From: Alphaproteobacteria bacterium
GTDB lineage: Bacteria > Pseudomonadota > Alphaproteobacteria > Rickettsiales > JABSSG01
Direction: 5' to 3'
Assembly: GCA_030431375.1 (NCBI GenBank)
Contig: JAUIIY010000005.1
Coordinates: forward strand, 17,356-81,355
Length of the DNA stretch: 64,000 bases
The notes under the pieces were generated by a model. The model did no database searches and was not told where the DNA came from. It saw nothing but the letters and a program-made list of their open reading frames with translations. Below, piece by piece: positions 7,611 to 17,853 of the stretch. The stretch's first letter is position 1. Every line of letters starts with the position of its first letter. A program made the position numbers and the translations under genes.

Positions 7611-8075
7611 ATGTTCGGAAACCAGATTGAAAATAATCATGATAACTCAGTAAATACTGAGGTTTATACATTCATACTTCTCCTCATGCAAAATTTTGAC
7701 TGTTTTTCTCTAGATGGAGACAAATTTATTATCCCTTCACCGGCTAGCGAAGCAATAATTTATGCTCTCCCAACAGGATTTTCTTTAGAAGTGAGAGAAG
7801 GAGGAGAGATGGCTGAACGATATCAAGAATTTGTAAGAGCTTATCTAGCAGCTGCTCCAGCACCTCACATCGATAGTGTCAACAACGTTGTTATGAATCC
7901 AACCCAGACACCTACTAACCAAACAGCAACGGCAACAACAGAAGCAGGTGATGAAGTATATATCGCGGAAATGGAAAATCTACTTTCTCCCTCAAGAGAT
8001 GGTCCTGCGGAAAATTTTGTACCATTTATAGGGTCAGGAGAAGGTTTTAGTAATCCTTTTATAGACTTAACTTAA
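7611..8075 (+). CDS. Small protein with recurring alpha/beta mini-domain and acidic/Pro tail
   Basis: A 154-residue protein. Residues about 15-75 form a compact unit: a hydrophobic helix (VYTFILLLMQNF), then FSLDGDKFIIPSP, a helix, LPTGFSLEVRE and another helix. The rest is low-complexity (APAP, TQTPTNQTATATTEAG) and ends in FIDLT. The unit matches that of the next gene (8196) residue for residue in pattern. AGGAG lies eight bases before the ATG. It shares a divergent control region with the EEP gene. No known family recognised; a secreted effector is plausible but unproven. Confidence 0.75.
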   Translation: MFGNQIENNHDNSVNTEVYTFILLLMQNFDCFSLDGDKFIIPSPASEAIIYALPTGFSLEVREGGEMAERYQEFVRAYLAAAPAPHIDSVNNVVMNPTQTPTNQTATATTEAGDEVYIAEMENLLSPSRDGPAENFVPFIGSGEGFSNPFIDLT

Positions 8076-8130
8076 GACTCATATTTTGCCGACAAATCTG
8101 TTTATTATCTAGAATCCAACCTAAGCTTAG

Positions 8131-8161
8131 CAAAGAAAATTAATGCAAACAATTTTCTTTG
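8131..8161. terminator. AT-rich perfect hairpin between the two paralogues
   Basis: CAAAGAAAATT (8131-8141) and AATTTTCTTTG (8151-8161) pair over 11 bases with a 9-base loop. The T-rich arm could act as a terminator for the gene at 7611, though no separate T run follows. Confidence 0.4.
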
Positions 8162-8195
8162 TTGATAGCATTTAGTATGAACTTGGAGAAAAAAG

Positions 8196-8819
8196 ATGCT
8201 TGGATACTCAGATGATGAAGGATTAGATACTGCCCCAAGAATAGAAGCACTTGAGAATTTTCTAATTTTTCTCGCCGAGCATAATATGAATTTTTCATTA
8301 ACGGGTAAAAACTTCACTATTTTTACTCCACCTACAACAGATTTAATTAGTCTTCTCCCTCCCGGATATATTTTAAATGTTCGGGTTGACCAAAGAGATC
8401 AATTTGAATCTCAATTTGCAGAGTTTGAATTGAGTACCCTGGGCACTCCACCTGCAACTCCAGACTCAGAGTCCTGGTACGCATCTGCACCAGAAGATAG
8501 CATTCCATTAGGTCCAGAACTTAATCCTGAAGAAATTTTTTCAGAAGCTCCTCCTGCAGCGGCTCCGGCTCCTCAGAACGTTAGTACTGGTTCAGGAGCA
8601 GCATATCCCCCTGCAACTGCAACTCCAGATGACGATACTGACATGATCCCAGACAATTTAGATGGATCACCGCCAACAGTAACTCCAGACTCGGCAGAAG
8701 CAGAATTACTAGCCTATTTTACACCCACTCGGGCTACTTCTTCTGGCACGCCTACCTCTGCACTTTCCGGGCCTGAGCCGTTGCCATCTATTATGGGTCA
8801 TATACCTACAGATTGGTAG
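8196..8819 (+). CDS. Paralogue of the preceding mini-domain protein, long Pro/Thr/Ala tail
   Basis: A 207-residue protein. The N-terminal 75 residues hold the mini-domain: helix (ALENFLIFLAEHNM), NFSLTGKNFTIFTPP, helix, LLPPGYILNVRVD, helix. The remaining 130 residues are low-complexity with many TPDS, PPA and TPT units and acidic residues, ending HIPTDW. GGAG lies seven bases before the ATG (TTGGAGAAAAAAG). It follows its paralogue by 120 bases and probably arose by tandem duplication. The disordered tail differs completely in length and sequence while the mini-domain is kept, so the mini-domain is the constrained part. Confidence 0.75.
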   Translation: MLGYSDDEGLDTAPRIEALENFLIFLAEHNMNFSLTGKNFTIFTPPTTDLISLLPPGYILNVRVDQRDQFESQFAEFELSTLGTPPATPDSESWYASAPEDSIPLGPELNPEEIFSEAPPAAAPAPQNVSTGSGAAYPPATATPDDDTDMIPDNLDGSPPTVTPDSAEAELLAYFTPTRATSSGTPTSALSGPEPLPSIMGHIPTDW

Positions 8820-8894
8820 TTTATCTGGCCGTAATGTGCCATTAGAAGTAAATTATATCTCTATTGAAGAATTTTGGATAACGATACAAGCTCC

Positions 8895-9332
8895 CTACCC
8901 TACATTGTGCAAATCAAACTGGTTATGATAGTTACCTAACACTCGTGCACACACGTCATAGTCCCACCCATCAACCTGGAAAAGACAATTGCAATGACTT
9001 TTGGATGAAACATAGCCTGCTAAAAAACCTACAGGAGGAAATAAAAGATACAGAGACCCATCTAGCACAGCGCATTGTTTTGCAAAATAAGCTGAAGCTA
9101 AACCAGCGGTAACCCCAAGTAACTCACAAACTGCCACTTTAAAGATGTTATAATTTATTTCTGCAATTTCTGCGTTTGCTGTACTATTTTCTATTGGAAG
9201 AATTGTCGTTCCTTGATTCACCTGGCAAGATTCATTAATTGGCGCCAACACACTACTTATGTTAGTATAACTCCCACTCGGATCCAGGGCACAATAATTC
9301 TCATTAAATCCATCTAATTTATAGTCAACCAT
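8895..9332 (-). CDS. Small membrane protein with cysteines, unknown
   Basis: A 145-residue protein with a hydrophilic N-terminus, a hydrophobic region at about 65-108 (VAVCELLGVTAGLASAYFA and LYLLFPPVGFLAGYV, two likely membrane helices) and a short C-terminal domain with CNC and DVCARV. Seven or more cysteines overall. AGAGG precedes the ATG. It follows the RTX-type gene by 39 bases on the same strand and is likely in one transcript with it. No family recognised. Confidence 0.65.
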   Translation of the reverse strand: MVDYKLDGFNENYCALDPSGSYTNISSVLAPINESCQVNQGTTILPIENSTANAEIAEINYNIFKVAVCELLGVTAGLASAYFAKQCAVLDGSLYLLFPPVGFLAGYVSSKSHCNCLFQVDGWDYDVCARVLGNYHNQFDLHNVG

Positions 9333-9371
9333 ATAAAACCTCTTCTAGTTAAGTTATTAGATCCATAGAAC

Positions 9372-10097
9372 CTACACCTTGCTCTTCCAACTTGCATATC
9401 TACCAGAAATTGGTTTTGCCATAACCTTCACTATAAATGTTATAGCAATAAATGAAAGAGGAACCGCCACAACAAACATCAGTGGAACATTTCCTGTAGA
9501 ATGAAATGTACAGCGACTATCTTCTTGTTTTTCAGAAAAAATAAACATTGACTCCTTCAAATCTTCTGCATTTACAGCAGCTAAGTATAATGATTCAATA
9601 TTAACAGAAAATTCTTTTGATGCATTTAAAATCTCAGGTAACTTTTGAGGATATAAGAGCACTCCCCCATTTACATTATGGATGTGCAAATTTCTTAAAT
9701 GATTAATGCACACTCCCCAAGGAGTTAAATCAATTTTAGATTCAGAAGAAACGTCAAAATCAGCTATTATCACTCTTGCATTGGAGTTTACAACAAATAT
9801 ATCGCTGCCTCCATTACCAAATAGAAGGTCATCACCACCCCCTCCATCTATCTTTTCACTATTTTTGCTACCACCAATTATGTCAGAATATTTTGATCCT
9901 ATTATATGGTTAGGACGAACATCAGGGATTATTTTAAAATCACCCGAAGAACATTCATTCATTGATACAGCATCACTATAAATTGTTATCTCACTGCCAT
10001 CATGGCAACCTAAATTCAAAAAAACAGAATGAGTAGAATTATCAAAACTAATTAAGCCTTCTTGTGGTACATATGTTAAATCGTCATGTAAAAACAT
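9372..10097 (-). CDS. RTX-type calcium-binding repeat protein with C-terminal membrane helix
   Basis: A 241-residue protein. Residues about 65-100 carry hemolysin-type repeats (IIGSKYSDIIGGSKNSEKI, then GGGGDDLLFGNGGSDIFVV), the calcium-binding beta-roll, followed by the usual closing strand with IADFD and KIDLT (111-125). Such proteins normally leave by a type I system using a C-terminal signal. Here a strongly hydrophobic segment (about 207-228, VPLMFVVAVPLSFIAITFIV) and a basic tail end the protein, so it is more likely anchored in a membrane. AGGAG precedes the ATG; a good promoter and a leader hairpin lie upstream. Only two repeats are intact, so calcium binding is uncertain. Confidence 0.75.
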   Translation of the reverse strand: MFLHDDLTYVPQEGLISFDNSTHSVFLNLGCHDGSEITIYSDAVSMNECSSGDFKIIPDVRPNHIIGSKYSDIIGGSKNSEKIDGGGGDDLLFGNGGSDIFVVNSNARVIIADFDVSSESKIDLTPWGVCINHLRNLHIHNVNGGVLLYPQKLPEILNASKEFSVNIESLYLAAVNAEDLKESMFIFSEKQEDSRCTFHSTGNVPLMFVVAVPLSFIAITFIVKVMAKPISGRYASWKSKV

Positions 10098-10151
10098 TTA
10101 TTGCATCTCCTAAATTATATTGCAAAATAAACATCCCGACCCTCTAAAGAC

Positions 10152-10215
10152 AGATTTTAGCTATCGCCATCTAAAATCTTTCGGCGCATTATATAGCATA
10201 AGTTTATGATGTCAC
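10152..10215 (-). promoter_or_regulatory. Promoter and leader hairpin for the RTX-type gene
   Basis: On the minus strand GTGACA (10210-10215), a 16-base spacer and a perfect TATAAT (10188-10193) form a promoter. Its transcript begins with a 9-base perfect hairpin (10152-10160 with 10171-10179), which may stabilise the messenger 5' end. Confidence 0.6.
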
Positions 10216-10322
10216 GTTATAAATTTTAGAGACAGTTTCATAACATTAACCCGCTCATTAAAAATAACACTAATAAATCCCCCCGCAACGCCAGCACAAA
10301 AATTTATCTTTCGTAAAAAAAG

Positions 10323-13300
10323 CTACATTATTGCACAACCCGGAGCCATAATCACAGGTGATTCCGAACGATCACTCACCGGCGACGAGCTCCTACTCGC
10401 GGCTAATCTCTCAGCATGGCGAAGCGCTTCAGCCTCACCTACTGCAACAGCATCTCCACTTCCTAGTTCGGTTTCTGGAATAGGAGGTAATTCTGCTATC
10501 CATGCGCGTCTTTTTCTGCCAATAGCTAGGACAGTATTGATCAATTCTTTTTGTGCCATCAATAACGGCATAGGCACATCTTCAACTTGTGGAATTGCTG
10601 AACTATCAACTACTTCTCCTCCAGCCATTCTCGCTCTTATATCTCTCAGTTGCTTTCTTTTACGCAAACCATAACCTATCAGCGTAGCTTGTACAGCGGC
10701 TTCAAATGCTTCTTGAGAAATCTCTCCTCTTGTAAACATTTTAGTTAATTCAAAAGTTTCACCTTCTAATTTCTCACTCGCACGACTACCACTGCTTGAT
10801 ACAGAACTTGATCCATCTGGACTAGCTCTGCTAGATCTCTCCGAGGCTCCATCCAAAGTTTCATCATCCATATCTTCACCTTTACTCTCACTTACTCCTG
10901 CTCCACGTCCTACAAAATCTGGAATAGGGTGCGGAACGGCTGCTTCATCATCAGATTCTACTTCTTCAAGAGGTGGAGGAGAATCACGACCACTAGATCC
11001 ATAAGTGGTATACATAGAATCAGCATCATCTGCAGCACATGCTCCACGTTCTACAAAAGCTAAAGGCGAAGAATCCCTTCTCAAGCCTTCGCTCGCACCG
11101 ACACCTCTTGAGGCATCTTCTACCACTCCTCTCCCTGCTGGAAGAGCAAAAAGTCTCTCCCGATTTCTTTGATACTCATCAAACTCCTCAGAAAATTTCC
11201 TTCTTAGCTCTTCTACAGCAACCCCTCCTATTTCTTCTGCTTCAACGTCAAATTCTTCATCACTTCCCATATAAAGTTTATAAGACTCTCTAAGTCTTGT
11301 ATTGATATATTCTTTTCTATCTCTTTCTAGAATTCTCACTCCACGCTTTTCACGGAAAGTTCTAAGGAATTGACCTCCTCCCCGTAAGGAGAATTCTTTC
11401 CCTGTATCCCGTGATATTACAGTTTCTCCCAGAACGCACAATTCATCCACATCTCTCTCCATAACTGGGGATTCTACTGCCAATCTAAATAATGGCTTTC
11501 TAACTCTGGAAGCTTCAGCTCCTCGAACACCTATCCTTACCCCATATCCAGATGCAGAAGCCCCTCCTGAATCCATCATGTGGGCAGCTGGCGAAGATCC
11601 TCTCACTCTTAACCTTCTTACCGCGGTAGCGCCCCGAGGAGCCTCTTGAGCAAAAACACCGACATCAGAGTCTGCACCACTATCTGATCCGTCTGAATCC
11701 TCTCTCTCTGAAGCAGCCCTATCTGAATCACTATCAGAAAAACTTCCCCTCTCTCTCATTGCAGCTTCTCTCGCAGATCTCCTTCGTCCACGACTCCCAG
11801 GCGCTTCTTCTACATCATCTAGTTTTCTATCCATAGCCTCTGGTGCTGTAGCAAATTCTGCTTCTCCAGCTACCGGAACGGCTTCTAACTCCTCTCCATC
11901 CTCATCTGGCAAAGCAGCTCCCGCTTCAACGGCCACAGCTGTTCTTGCAGCAGAACTTACAAGATCTGGTGCTACTGAACCAACTAGACGAACCCCCACA
12001 CCAGCACCTACATCAATTCCAGATGGAGTTAGTGATCTCTCATCCTCTGCTTCTGCAGCAACTAGTCCTAAGCGCACTCTTTCTTGATTTAAAAATTCTC
12101 TTACATCTCCTAACTCTTGATGTTGAACTATCAATCGAGCTGCTTCTCTTCTTTTTCTAGTAGAATTCTCACGCCAAATATCCAAAAGATCCTGAACATT
12201 TTGCAAATATTCCCCTGCTCTTCTTAGCTCTATGTTACAAAACTCAGATATATCACCTCTATTTGCGTGCTCAAGAACTTCACTCCTTACCTGCTCTTCG
12301 AGCAACATTAAGTCCTCTTGATTTATAGAAGCTCCCATCAAATACATTTCTTGTCTTCTTTTCTGAAAAATTCTTTCTATAAACGGTGCGTGTTTAATTG
12401 CCAGTAAATCTTTATCGTATTTTTCCTTAAACTCTAAATAAGCCTGATATGCACCTACAAACCTGCGATTTGCTTCTTGATTAGCTTCTTCTCTGCTTGT
12501 GGGTCTGAAAGAAGACGCAGTTGTATCACTATCTCCCACAGTAACTGCAACCTCCTCATCCGCAACGGCCACACCTACACTAGAGGGATGAGCAGTTTCT
12601 GCACCTCCAACACCTGGAATAAAGCTTCCTAACCATCTCACTCCAGCATGCACTCTCGAAGCCACTCCTGACCAAGCAGCACTCGCTCTTGTTGATACAC
12701 CATCACGCACTGACGCAGCCATCTCCTGACCTTTCATCTTGGTTGCTGTCGCAGCAGCCCTCGCAGCTGACACAGCAAAGTCGGCCATAGCACCGGGTAA
12801 ACTTGGCACTTCATCCCTTTGACGAGCGTTGACAGTAAACGCTCTAACCATTTGTCTTCTCTGTTCAGTGTATCTTTCACGGGAACCTGCAACTACAATT
12901 CTATTTACTACTCTTCTAACCCTCTGAGCATAAGCAGCATCATCTCTAAGACCTGCATCTTTAAAAATTCTTCCATATTGTGAAAATCTAGTTAGAGCAT
13001 AAGATGGTATCTCCAGATTATTCTCTGTTCTGTATTGTATATAATTAATTAAGCTTTCCATTTCATCTAGCAGAATCTTTTTTTGTTCTGCCATCAAATT
13101 ATCCACAAGCTGTTCAGTATATTGCGAGCGAGATTGCTTACTACAACAAAAACTTAGTGTAACGTAAATATCTATTACACGTGCAAATAAAGGAGCCAAC
13201 GCTCTGTTTATTGAATTGATTTTAAAAAAGGTAAATGCCGATGCAATAATTCCAAAAAATATTAACGTAGGAAAAACATGTATTGCGGACAAAGACCCCC

Positions 13301-16300
13301 ACCACCACACAGGGAAAATAACCCCCATAGTGGGTAATACGGTCATTACCGTTGCGTATACACAACCAACTAACACTTTATTTCTTTCTAGAATATCTAC
13401 CTGATTCTTTATCCGCTGCTCATTTTCTCTAGGACTTTGTCTTAATCTTCTCCCTAATAACCCCCCTCTAGTAGCTGCATTTGCTACATTAACAGCTGCC
13501 CCTGCCGTAAGAGCAGCCCTCGCAGTTCTTTCATCAACTAACTTATTGGCTATAAATAAGGTTACTATTGCCCAAGCAAATTTGAGAGATACAACCTCTC
13601 CCCATGTAATACCAATATGTCTAAAAAAATCACCTAAAGCGTTTCTTGTATCAAAAGTTCCTCTTGCTTGCCTCGAGGTATATCTAGCCCCCGAGCCGGC
13701 AGCTCTAGCAACTACATAGACAAATGCTCCGATGAATAAACTTTTTACTAATGTTGCGTTACCTGAAAGAAGAGCGCTTACAACTGCTACCGATGCCACC
13801 CCCCCTGCGACAATCTTTTCACCACGCACTTCATCTGCTCTGGATTGCACAACGGGAAGACGAGGATGGTAATTACCTCTTCCGACTTGATCGGAGACAT
13901 AGTGATGCAACTCTTCTCTTGTCATCATAGAAGGAGGCCTTCTTCTAGAACCAGGAATATGATCATCAACGATTCTATATAGTTTTTTTATAAATTCTAG
14001 TTCAGCCTCACCTACTTTTCTGAGTTTTTCACTAAGCCAACCGTAATTACCGTCTAAGTCTTCTTGGTGTCGTGCTTCTGTAATCAATCTATCTAAAGTA
14101 TAACTCACACCCATCCCTGCCAGTGTAGATGTTATAATGGAGAAGCTTAAAACAATACTGGTCAAACCGGATGTTACAATACCTGCAGTAGTAGTTATTG
14201 CAGCTTGCCCTCTTCTAACATCATCCGCCCTCTCTAACGCTGGGCTTACTAACTTGATGATGCTAAATTCGCCAGTTTCTGGATCAAATAAAATCAACTT
14301 AGTTTGAATATTAGTAAGCGATGCTCTACCGAAATCGGGACGACGCATTGCCACCTGATTATTATTCCAAACACCTTCTATTTCACGCTTCCTTTTGACA
14401 TCTTCCGGAATAGGATTTTTGATTGTATTATCAGTTACAGTCATATCTGTTAGAGAAATTTTTTCAAATGTTACTCTTGTGAGATTTGCCCCATCTAAGT
14501 TTGTGTTCTTTAAGGTAACAAACTTGCCATTAAAAATAACGCCAGCAAAATTACAATACGAAAAATCTCCTCCAGTCAAATCTAGTTTTTCACCTGTATA
14601 TGGTCGTAACATGCCAATTTCAGTAAAATTAACCATTGATTTTGGCTGCAGAATCGCTGCATATTCTCCATATTCAGGCTTATTCCTTATCAAATATTCG
14701 ATAAACACTCTAAAAGGATGGTCTGTTGCCTCTAAATCCTCTTGTGAATATTGGCAACCTCTTTTTCCTACATCACTTCTTTCCTTTCTCTGTCTAATAT
14801 TTTTTAATTTTATATATAATTCTATTAGTTTCGTAGTTCGAACCGAGATCACAGAAACGTTTTCATCTTCTATATGAGAAAAAACACGAACATCCTCTGG
14901 TAAAAATGTAAATAAACTTACTGTCGAAGCCCTAGATGCAGCACCTCCCAGTCTACGAGCTCCAACCATAATTCCTGCTGACGAATGCCCCCTAACTATC
15001 ATTCCCGATCCACCAAGAGTATGATCTCCTGGTGATGATAATGCTGGGCTTAATCTTCTTGCGCTTGAATATCTCCTTCTTGGTGAATCATCTGCTCCAA
15101 ATCCAAAATACTTAGCATGTTCCTCTTCTGTCAATCTGCGACGAGTTGCTCCATCTGGGCTAAGCTTCGAAGAAATCCTTCTGACTCTTCTTACTGGATT
15201 AGCTGGAGATTCTGAATCAGATTCATCATCACTTCCCATGGGTGCGGGTACCCCGACAGCCCCAATCTTTCTCCATTCTCCCGGATGGGCTTTGGCATCT
15301 CCATCTGATGACTCCAGTGATCCCCCAACATCTCCAGAGCTAACAACTCTTCGATGTGAAGCTTCAGCAAGACGTACTCCTTCCAATTCGGCTTTCGTGG
15401 CAGGAACAGCAGCAGGAATTCCTATACGCATCCTATATTCATCTTTACTCTCAGCCTCACTCCCTGAGTCACTGTCAGACGCAGCAGTGAACCTTCTTGA
15501 TGTCCGAACGGAAACCCTTCCAGCCATAGTTCCTGTTCCCGCCGCATCCTCCTTAGCATCGCCTCTGCCCCGTACCAATTCATGAGAACTATCTACGCGA
15601 TCTCCTGCTCTTCCATATGGCACTAAATGTCCTGCTGCACCCCGTTCCAGTTTACGTGAGCTAGTTATTATAGCCGCTAATTGCGCCTCCAAACCAGTAA
15701 CGTCAACATTTAAACATGATTGAACAGACGCAGACCCATCTCCAGTTGGTAGAGTTACTTTTGCACCCAAGCCATCACACGTAGAGCCGGTGTCATCAAA
15801 AACAGATTCTTCGGTCTTTAGAACCCTAGCATCATGAGCATCAACATTCCCCAACCCAGAAATAATAACAAAACTATTACCCTCAAAATAAAATTGTGAA
15901 CCACAATGCGAGATATAATGGAAAACTACAAATGATAAAATTGTCGTTCCTATAAATTTACAATTTGTTAGCTCTGTTCTATCTTCCTTACCAAAAACGC
16001 CAGCAATACCAATAACCGCGCCATTAAAATTCACATCAGTAAGCACCGCATCTTTAATTTGTAATCTGCCAATTTGTGCTTCTTGAAATTTCATGTTGTA
16101 AATAGCGCCGCCCGTTATGGTCAGGTTACCAACCATCATATTCGAAAGATAAAAAGGTAGATACTCTGTAACACTTCTACCACCAACTATACGAGTTCTT
16201 TCTGCAATCAGAGGACCAGAGATAACTATTCGCATATGTCTCATCAGTTCAGAAGTTACTAAACTTTCAGGAAATTTACTTTCTTCAGACCAGCCAGGCT

Positions 16301-17591
16301 TACCTCTAGCAACCAAAGCGTCCAAGATGCTACCATAGGGAGAAGTTTTATCGTGCTTAAAATATTCTTGATAGAGATATTCTTCTAACGTTAAAGCACC
16401 TGTTTGGCCAGTATCTACTCTCCTCCTCCTTCTACATGGGCCGCATCCAGATCTGAGTTCTGATGTTTCACTAGCTTCAATTCTTTCCCGGTTTAACCTT
16501 GCATAAGCTAGCAGTATGTGAATGTTACTAGCATCAAAAAAAACTACAATTTCTGATTGTGCCGCATCAATACCCACAATCAATCCATCTGCCAAAATAT
16601 CAACTTTCCCAGCGTACATTTTAACTAAAGCTTCGTCTGAAGCTGCTTTAATAGCTTTCGAGCTACAAACATTTGCAACAGGCAAGTGAGCAGCGCTCAC
16701 CGCACCCAACGGTTTACCATTTTCATCTACTATAGGAGATTCATCGCTAAACGTTCTAGCTCTATATTCACGCTCAACATACGTACCGATTCTTTCAATA
16801 TCCGCATCTGTCATAGGTGCAACGCTTACATCAGATGATCCCGAAGATGTGTCCGAAGGACGCCTACGCCTTCTTAGTATTGACATTTCCCTCTCAAAAT
16901 TGACATCTGGGTAACGAAAGGAAGAAGAGGGAGTAGCAGCAGTTTGAAGAGCTCCCAATCTGCCATCACCTCTAGCTCTTCTTACCCTTCTCCAAAAGCT
17001 TTTTGCCCTCCCGGAGGCTTTAACCGGGGCTGCTGCGGCTCCATCACTAGAAGGTCGACCTTCACTATGCTCATCTACAGTGGCAAGTCGAGTACGTTGA
17101 GTACGTTGAGCTTGCGCTCTCATAGCTCTTTGTAAAGTTGAACTTGTTATTGCTAAACCTCTAACTGCTGGACTGGAGGGAGGATAACCTGCTCCTGTGA
17201 AGCTAAAGCTGCTCCGTGGCGAATCGGGTTCTAACGGTTTCTCTTCATCCTCTTCAGCTTCTGGTATGGGAGGCGAATGCATTAGGCTTGCTGCAGAACG
17301 TCCTCGATAGGAGCTATGCGCACTTCTTCGTTTATCTCTCGCTCTACCTTCTTCAGCTCGACTTAACCCGTCATCAGAATCACTACTGACACCCACACCT
17401 GCACTCGCGCTAACTACAGTTCCATCAGCATAACCTCCAAACCGAATACCTCTTTCCGGTGATTGCCTAAGCCTCCGGCTCCCTGAGCGCCCGCTACTTC
17501 CTTTACCCCTTTTAGTAACGGGCGCCCTACTACCAACACCCATACCTGCTTCTAATTCATCAGAATCACTACCTATACCAGCACCACTCAT
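10323..17591 (-). CDS. Giant (2,422 aa) multi-domain effector-like protein ending in a CaaX box (CAIM)
   Basis: Not recognised as a whole. Approximate layout: 1-270 Ser/Arg/Gly-rich disorder; 340-560 a unit with EIVVFFDASNIHILLAY followed by pentapeptide-like repeats (VLTDVNFNGAVIG); 610-890 disorder; 905-1060 a second such unit (SVISVRTTKLIELYI, then pentapeptide LDLTGGDFSYCNFAGVIF and NLDGANLTRVTF); 1140-1500 several hydrophobic segments, likely membrane helices; 1530-1860 helical; then acidic/Ser-rich disorder to the end. The last residues are APGCAIM, a canonical CaaX motif with Met (farnesylation type). Start: ATG 17591 (MSGAG) is preferred over ATG 17603 because GGAGG lies five bases before it and another protein here also begins MSGAG. 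A host-prenylated secreted effector is the inference. Confidence 0.85.
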   Translation of the reverse strand: MSGAGIGSDSDELEAGMGVGSRAPVTKRGKGSSGRSGSRRLRQSPERGIRFGGYADGTVVSASAGVGVSSDSDDGLSRAEEGRARDKRRSAHSSYRGRSAASLMHSPPIPEAEEDEEKPLEPDSPRSSFSFTGAGYPPSSPAVRGLAITSSTLQRAMRAQAQRTQRTRLATVDEHSEGRPSSDGAAAAPVKASGRAKSFWRRVRRARGDGRLGALQTAATPSSSFRYPDVNFEREMSILRRRRRPSDTSSGSSDVSVAPMTDADIERIGTYVEREYRARTFSDESPIVDENGKPLGAVSAAHLPVANVCSSKAIKAASDEALVKMYAGKVDILADGLIVGIDAAQSEIVVFFDASNIHILLAYARLNRERIEASETSELRSGCGPCRRRRRVDTGQTGALTLEEYLYQEYFKHDKTSPYGSILDALVARGKPGWSEESKFPESLVTSELMRHMRIVISGPLIAERTRIVGGRSVTEYLPFYLSNMMVGNLTITGGAIYNMKFQEAQIGRLQIKDAVLTDVNFNGAVIGIAGVFGKEDRTELTNCKFIGTTILSFVVFHYISHCGSQFYFEGNSFVIISGLGNVDAHDARVLKTEESVFDDTGSTCDGLGAKVTLPTGDGSASVQSCLNVDVTGLEAQLAAIITSSRKLERGAAGHLVPYGRAGDRVDSSHELVRGRGDAKEDAAGTGTMAGRVSVRTSRRFTAASDSDSGSEAESKDEYRMRIGIPAAVPATKAELEGVRLAEASHRRVVSSGDVGGSLESSDGDAKAHPGEWRKIGAVGVPAPMGSDDESDSESPANPVRRVRRISSKLSPDGATRRRLTEEEHAKYFGFGADDSPRRRYSSARRLSPALSSPGDHTLGGSGMIVRGHSSAGIMVGARRLGGAASRASTVSLFTFLPEDVRVFSHIEDENVSVISVRTTKLIELYIKLKNIRQRKERSDVGKRGCQYSQEDLEATDHPFRVFIEYLIRNKPEYGEYAAILQPKSMVNFTEIGMLRPYTGEKLDLTGGDFSYCNFAGVIFNGKFVTLKNTNLDGANLTRVTFEKISLTDMTVTDNTIKNPIPEDVKRKREIEGVWNNNQVAMRRPDFGRASLTNIQTKLILFDPETGEFSIIKLVSPALERADDVRRGQAAITTTAGIVTSGLTSIVLSFSIITSTLAGMGVSYTLDRLITEARHQEDLDGNYGWLSEKLRKVGEAELEFIKKLYRIVDDHIPGSRRRPPSMMTREELHHYVSDQVGRGNYHPRLPVVQSRADEVRGEKIVAGGVASVAVVSALLSGNATLVKSLFIGAFVYVVARAAGSGARYTSRQARGTFDTRNALGDFFRHIGITWGEVVSLKFAWAIVTLFIANKLVDERTARAALTAGAAVNVANAATRGGLLGRRLRQSPRENEQRIKNQVDILERNKVLVGCVYATVMTVLPTMGVIFPVWWWGSLSAIHVFPTLIFFGIIASAFTFFKINSINRALAPLFARVIDIYVTLSFCCSKQSRSQYTEQLVDNLMAEQKKILLDEMESLINYIQYRTENNLEIPSYALTRFSQYGRIFKDAGLRDDAAYAQRVRRVVNRIVVAGSRERYTEQRRQMVRAFTVNARQRDEVPSLPGAMADFAVSAARAAATATKMKGQEMAASVRDGVSTRASAAWSGVASRVHAGVRWLGSFIPGVGGAETAHPSSVGVAVADEEVAVTVGDSDTTASSFRPTSREEANQEANRRFVGAYQAYLEFKEKYDKDLLAIKHAPFIERIFQKRRQEMYLMGASINQEDLMLLEEQVRSEVLEHANRGDISEFCNIELRRAGEYLQNVQDLLDIWRENSTRKRREAARLIVQHQELGDVREFLNQERVRLGLVAAEAEDERSLTPSGIDVGAGVGVRLVGSVAPDLVSSAARTAVAVEAGAALPDEDGEELEAVPVAGEAEFATAPEAMDRKLDDVEEAPGSRGRRRSAREAAMRERGSFSDSDSDRAASEREDSDGSDSGADSDVGVFAQEAPRGATAVRRLRVRGSSPAAHMMDSGGASASGYGVRIGVRGAEASRVRKPLFRLAVESPVMERDVDELCVLGETVISRDTGKEFSLRGGGQFLRTFREKRGVRILERDRKEYINTRLRESYKLYMGSDEEFDVEAEEIGGVAVEELRRKFSEEFDEYQRNRERLFALPAGRGVVEDASRGVGASEGLRRDSSPLAFVERGACAADDADSMYTTYGSSGRDSPPPLEEVESDDEAAVPHPIPDFVGRGAGVSESKGEDMDDETLDGASERSSRASPDGSSSVSSSGSRASEKLEGETFELTKMFTRGEISQEAFEAAVQATLIGYGLRKRKQLRDIRARMAGGEVVDSSAIPQVEDVPMPLLMAQKELINTVLAIGRKRRAWIAELPPIPETELGSGDAVAVGEAEALRHAERLAASRSSSPVSDRSESPVIMAPGCAIM

Positions 17592-17603
17592 ATTATCCTC
17601 CAT

Positions 17604-17853
17604 TTGATTGGGATAATTAGAATATTAGAAAGTTAAAATTTTATTAAAGAAAAAAACTTTTTTTTATAATTTTTATAAAAAATCCTTGATTAATAATCGT
17701 CACATATTCGTCAAAAATATAAAGGATAATAATCACTATATTACAGTCGATTATAACGTTAACTTAAATATTTAGCTTATTTTAAAATTGAGAAGATTAA
17801 CTATCGTGATACAAAAAATTTTATGATTTATTTTTCAATCTATAGATAAAAAA
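17604..17853. other. AT-rich gap upstream of the giant gene
   Basis: No gene seen. A minus-strand TTGACG element near 17690 has only weak -10 matches, so the giant's promoter is not resolved. The string ATATGTGACGA next to it also occurs beside the promoter-like element at 32230-32255. Confidence 0.3.
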
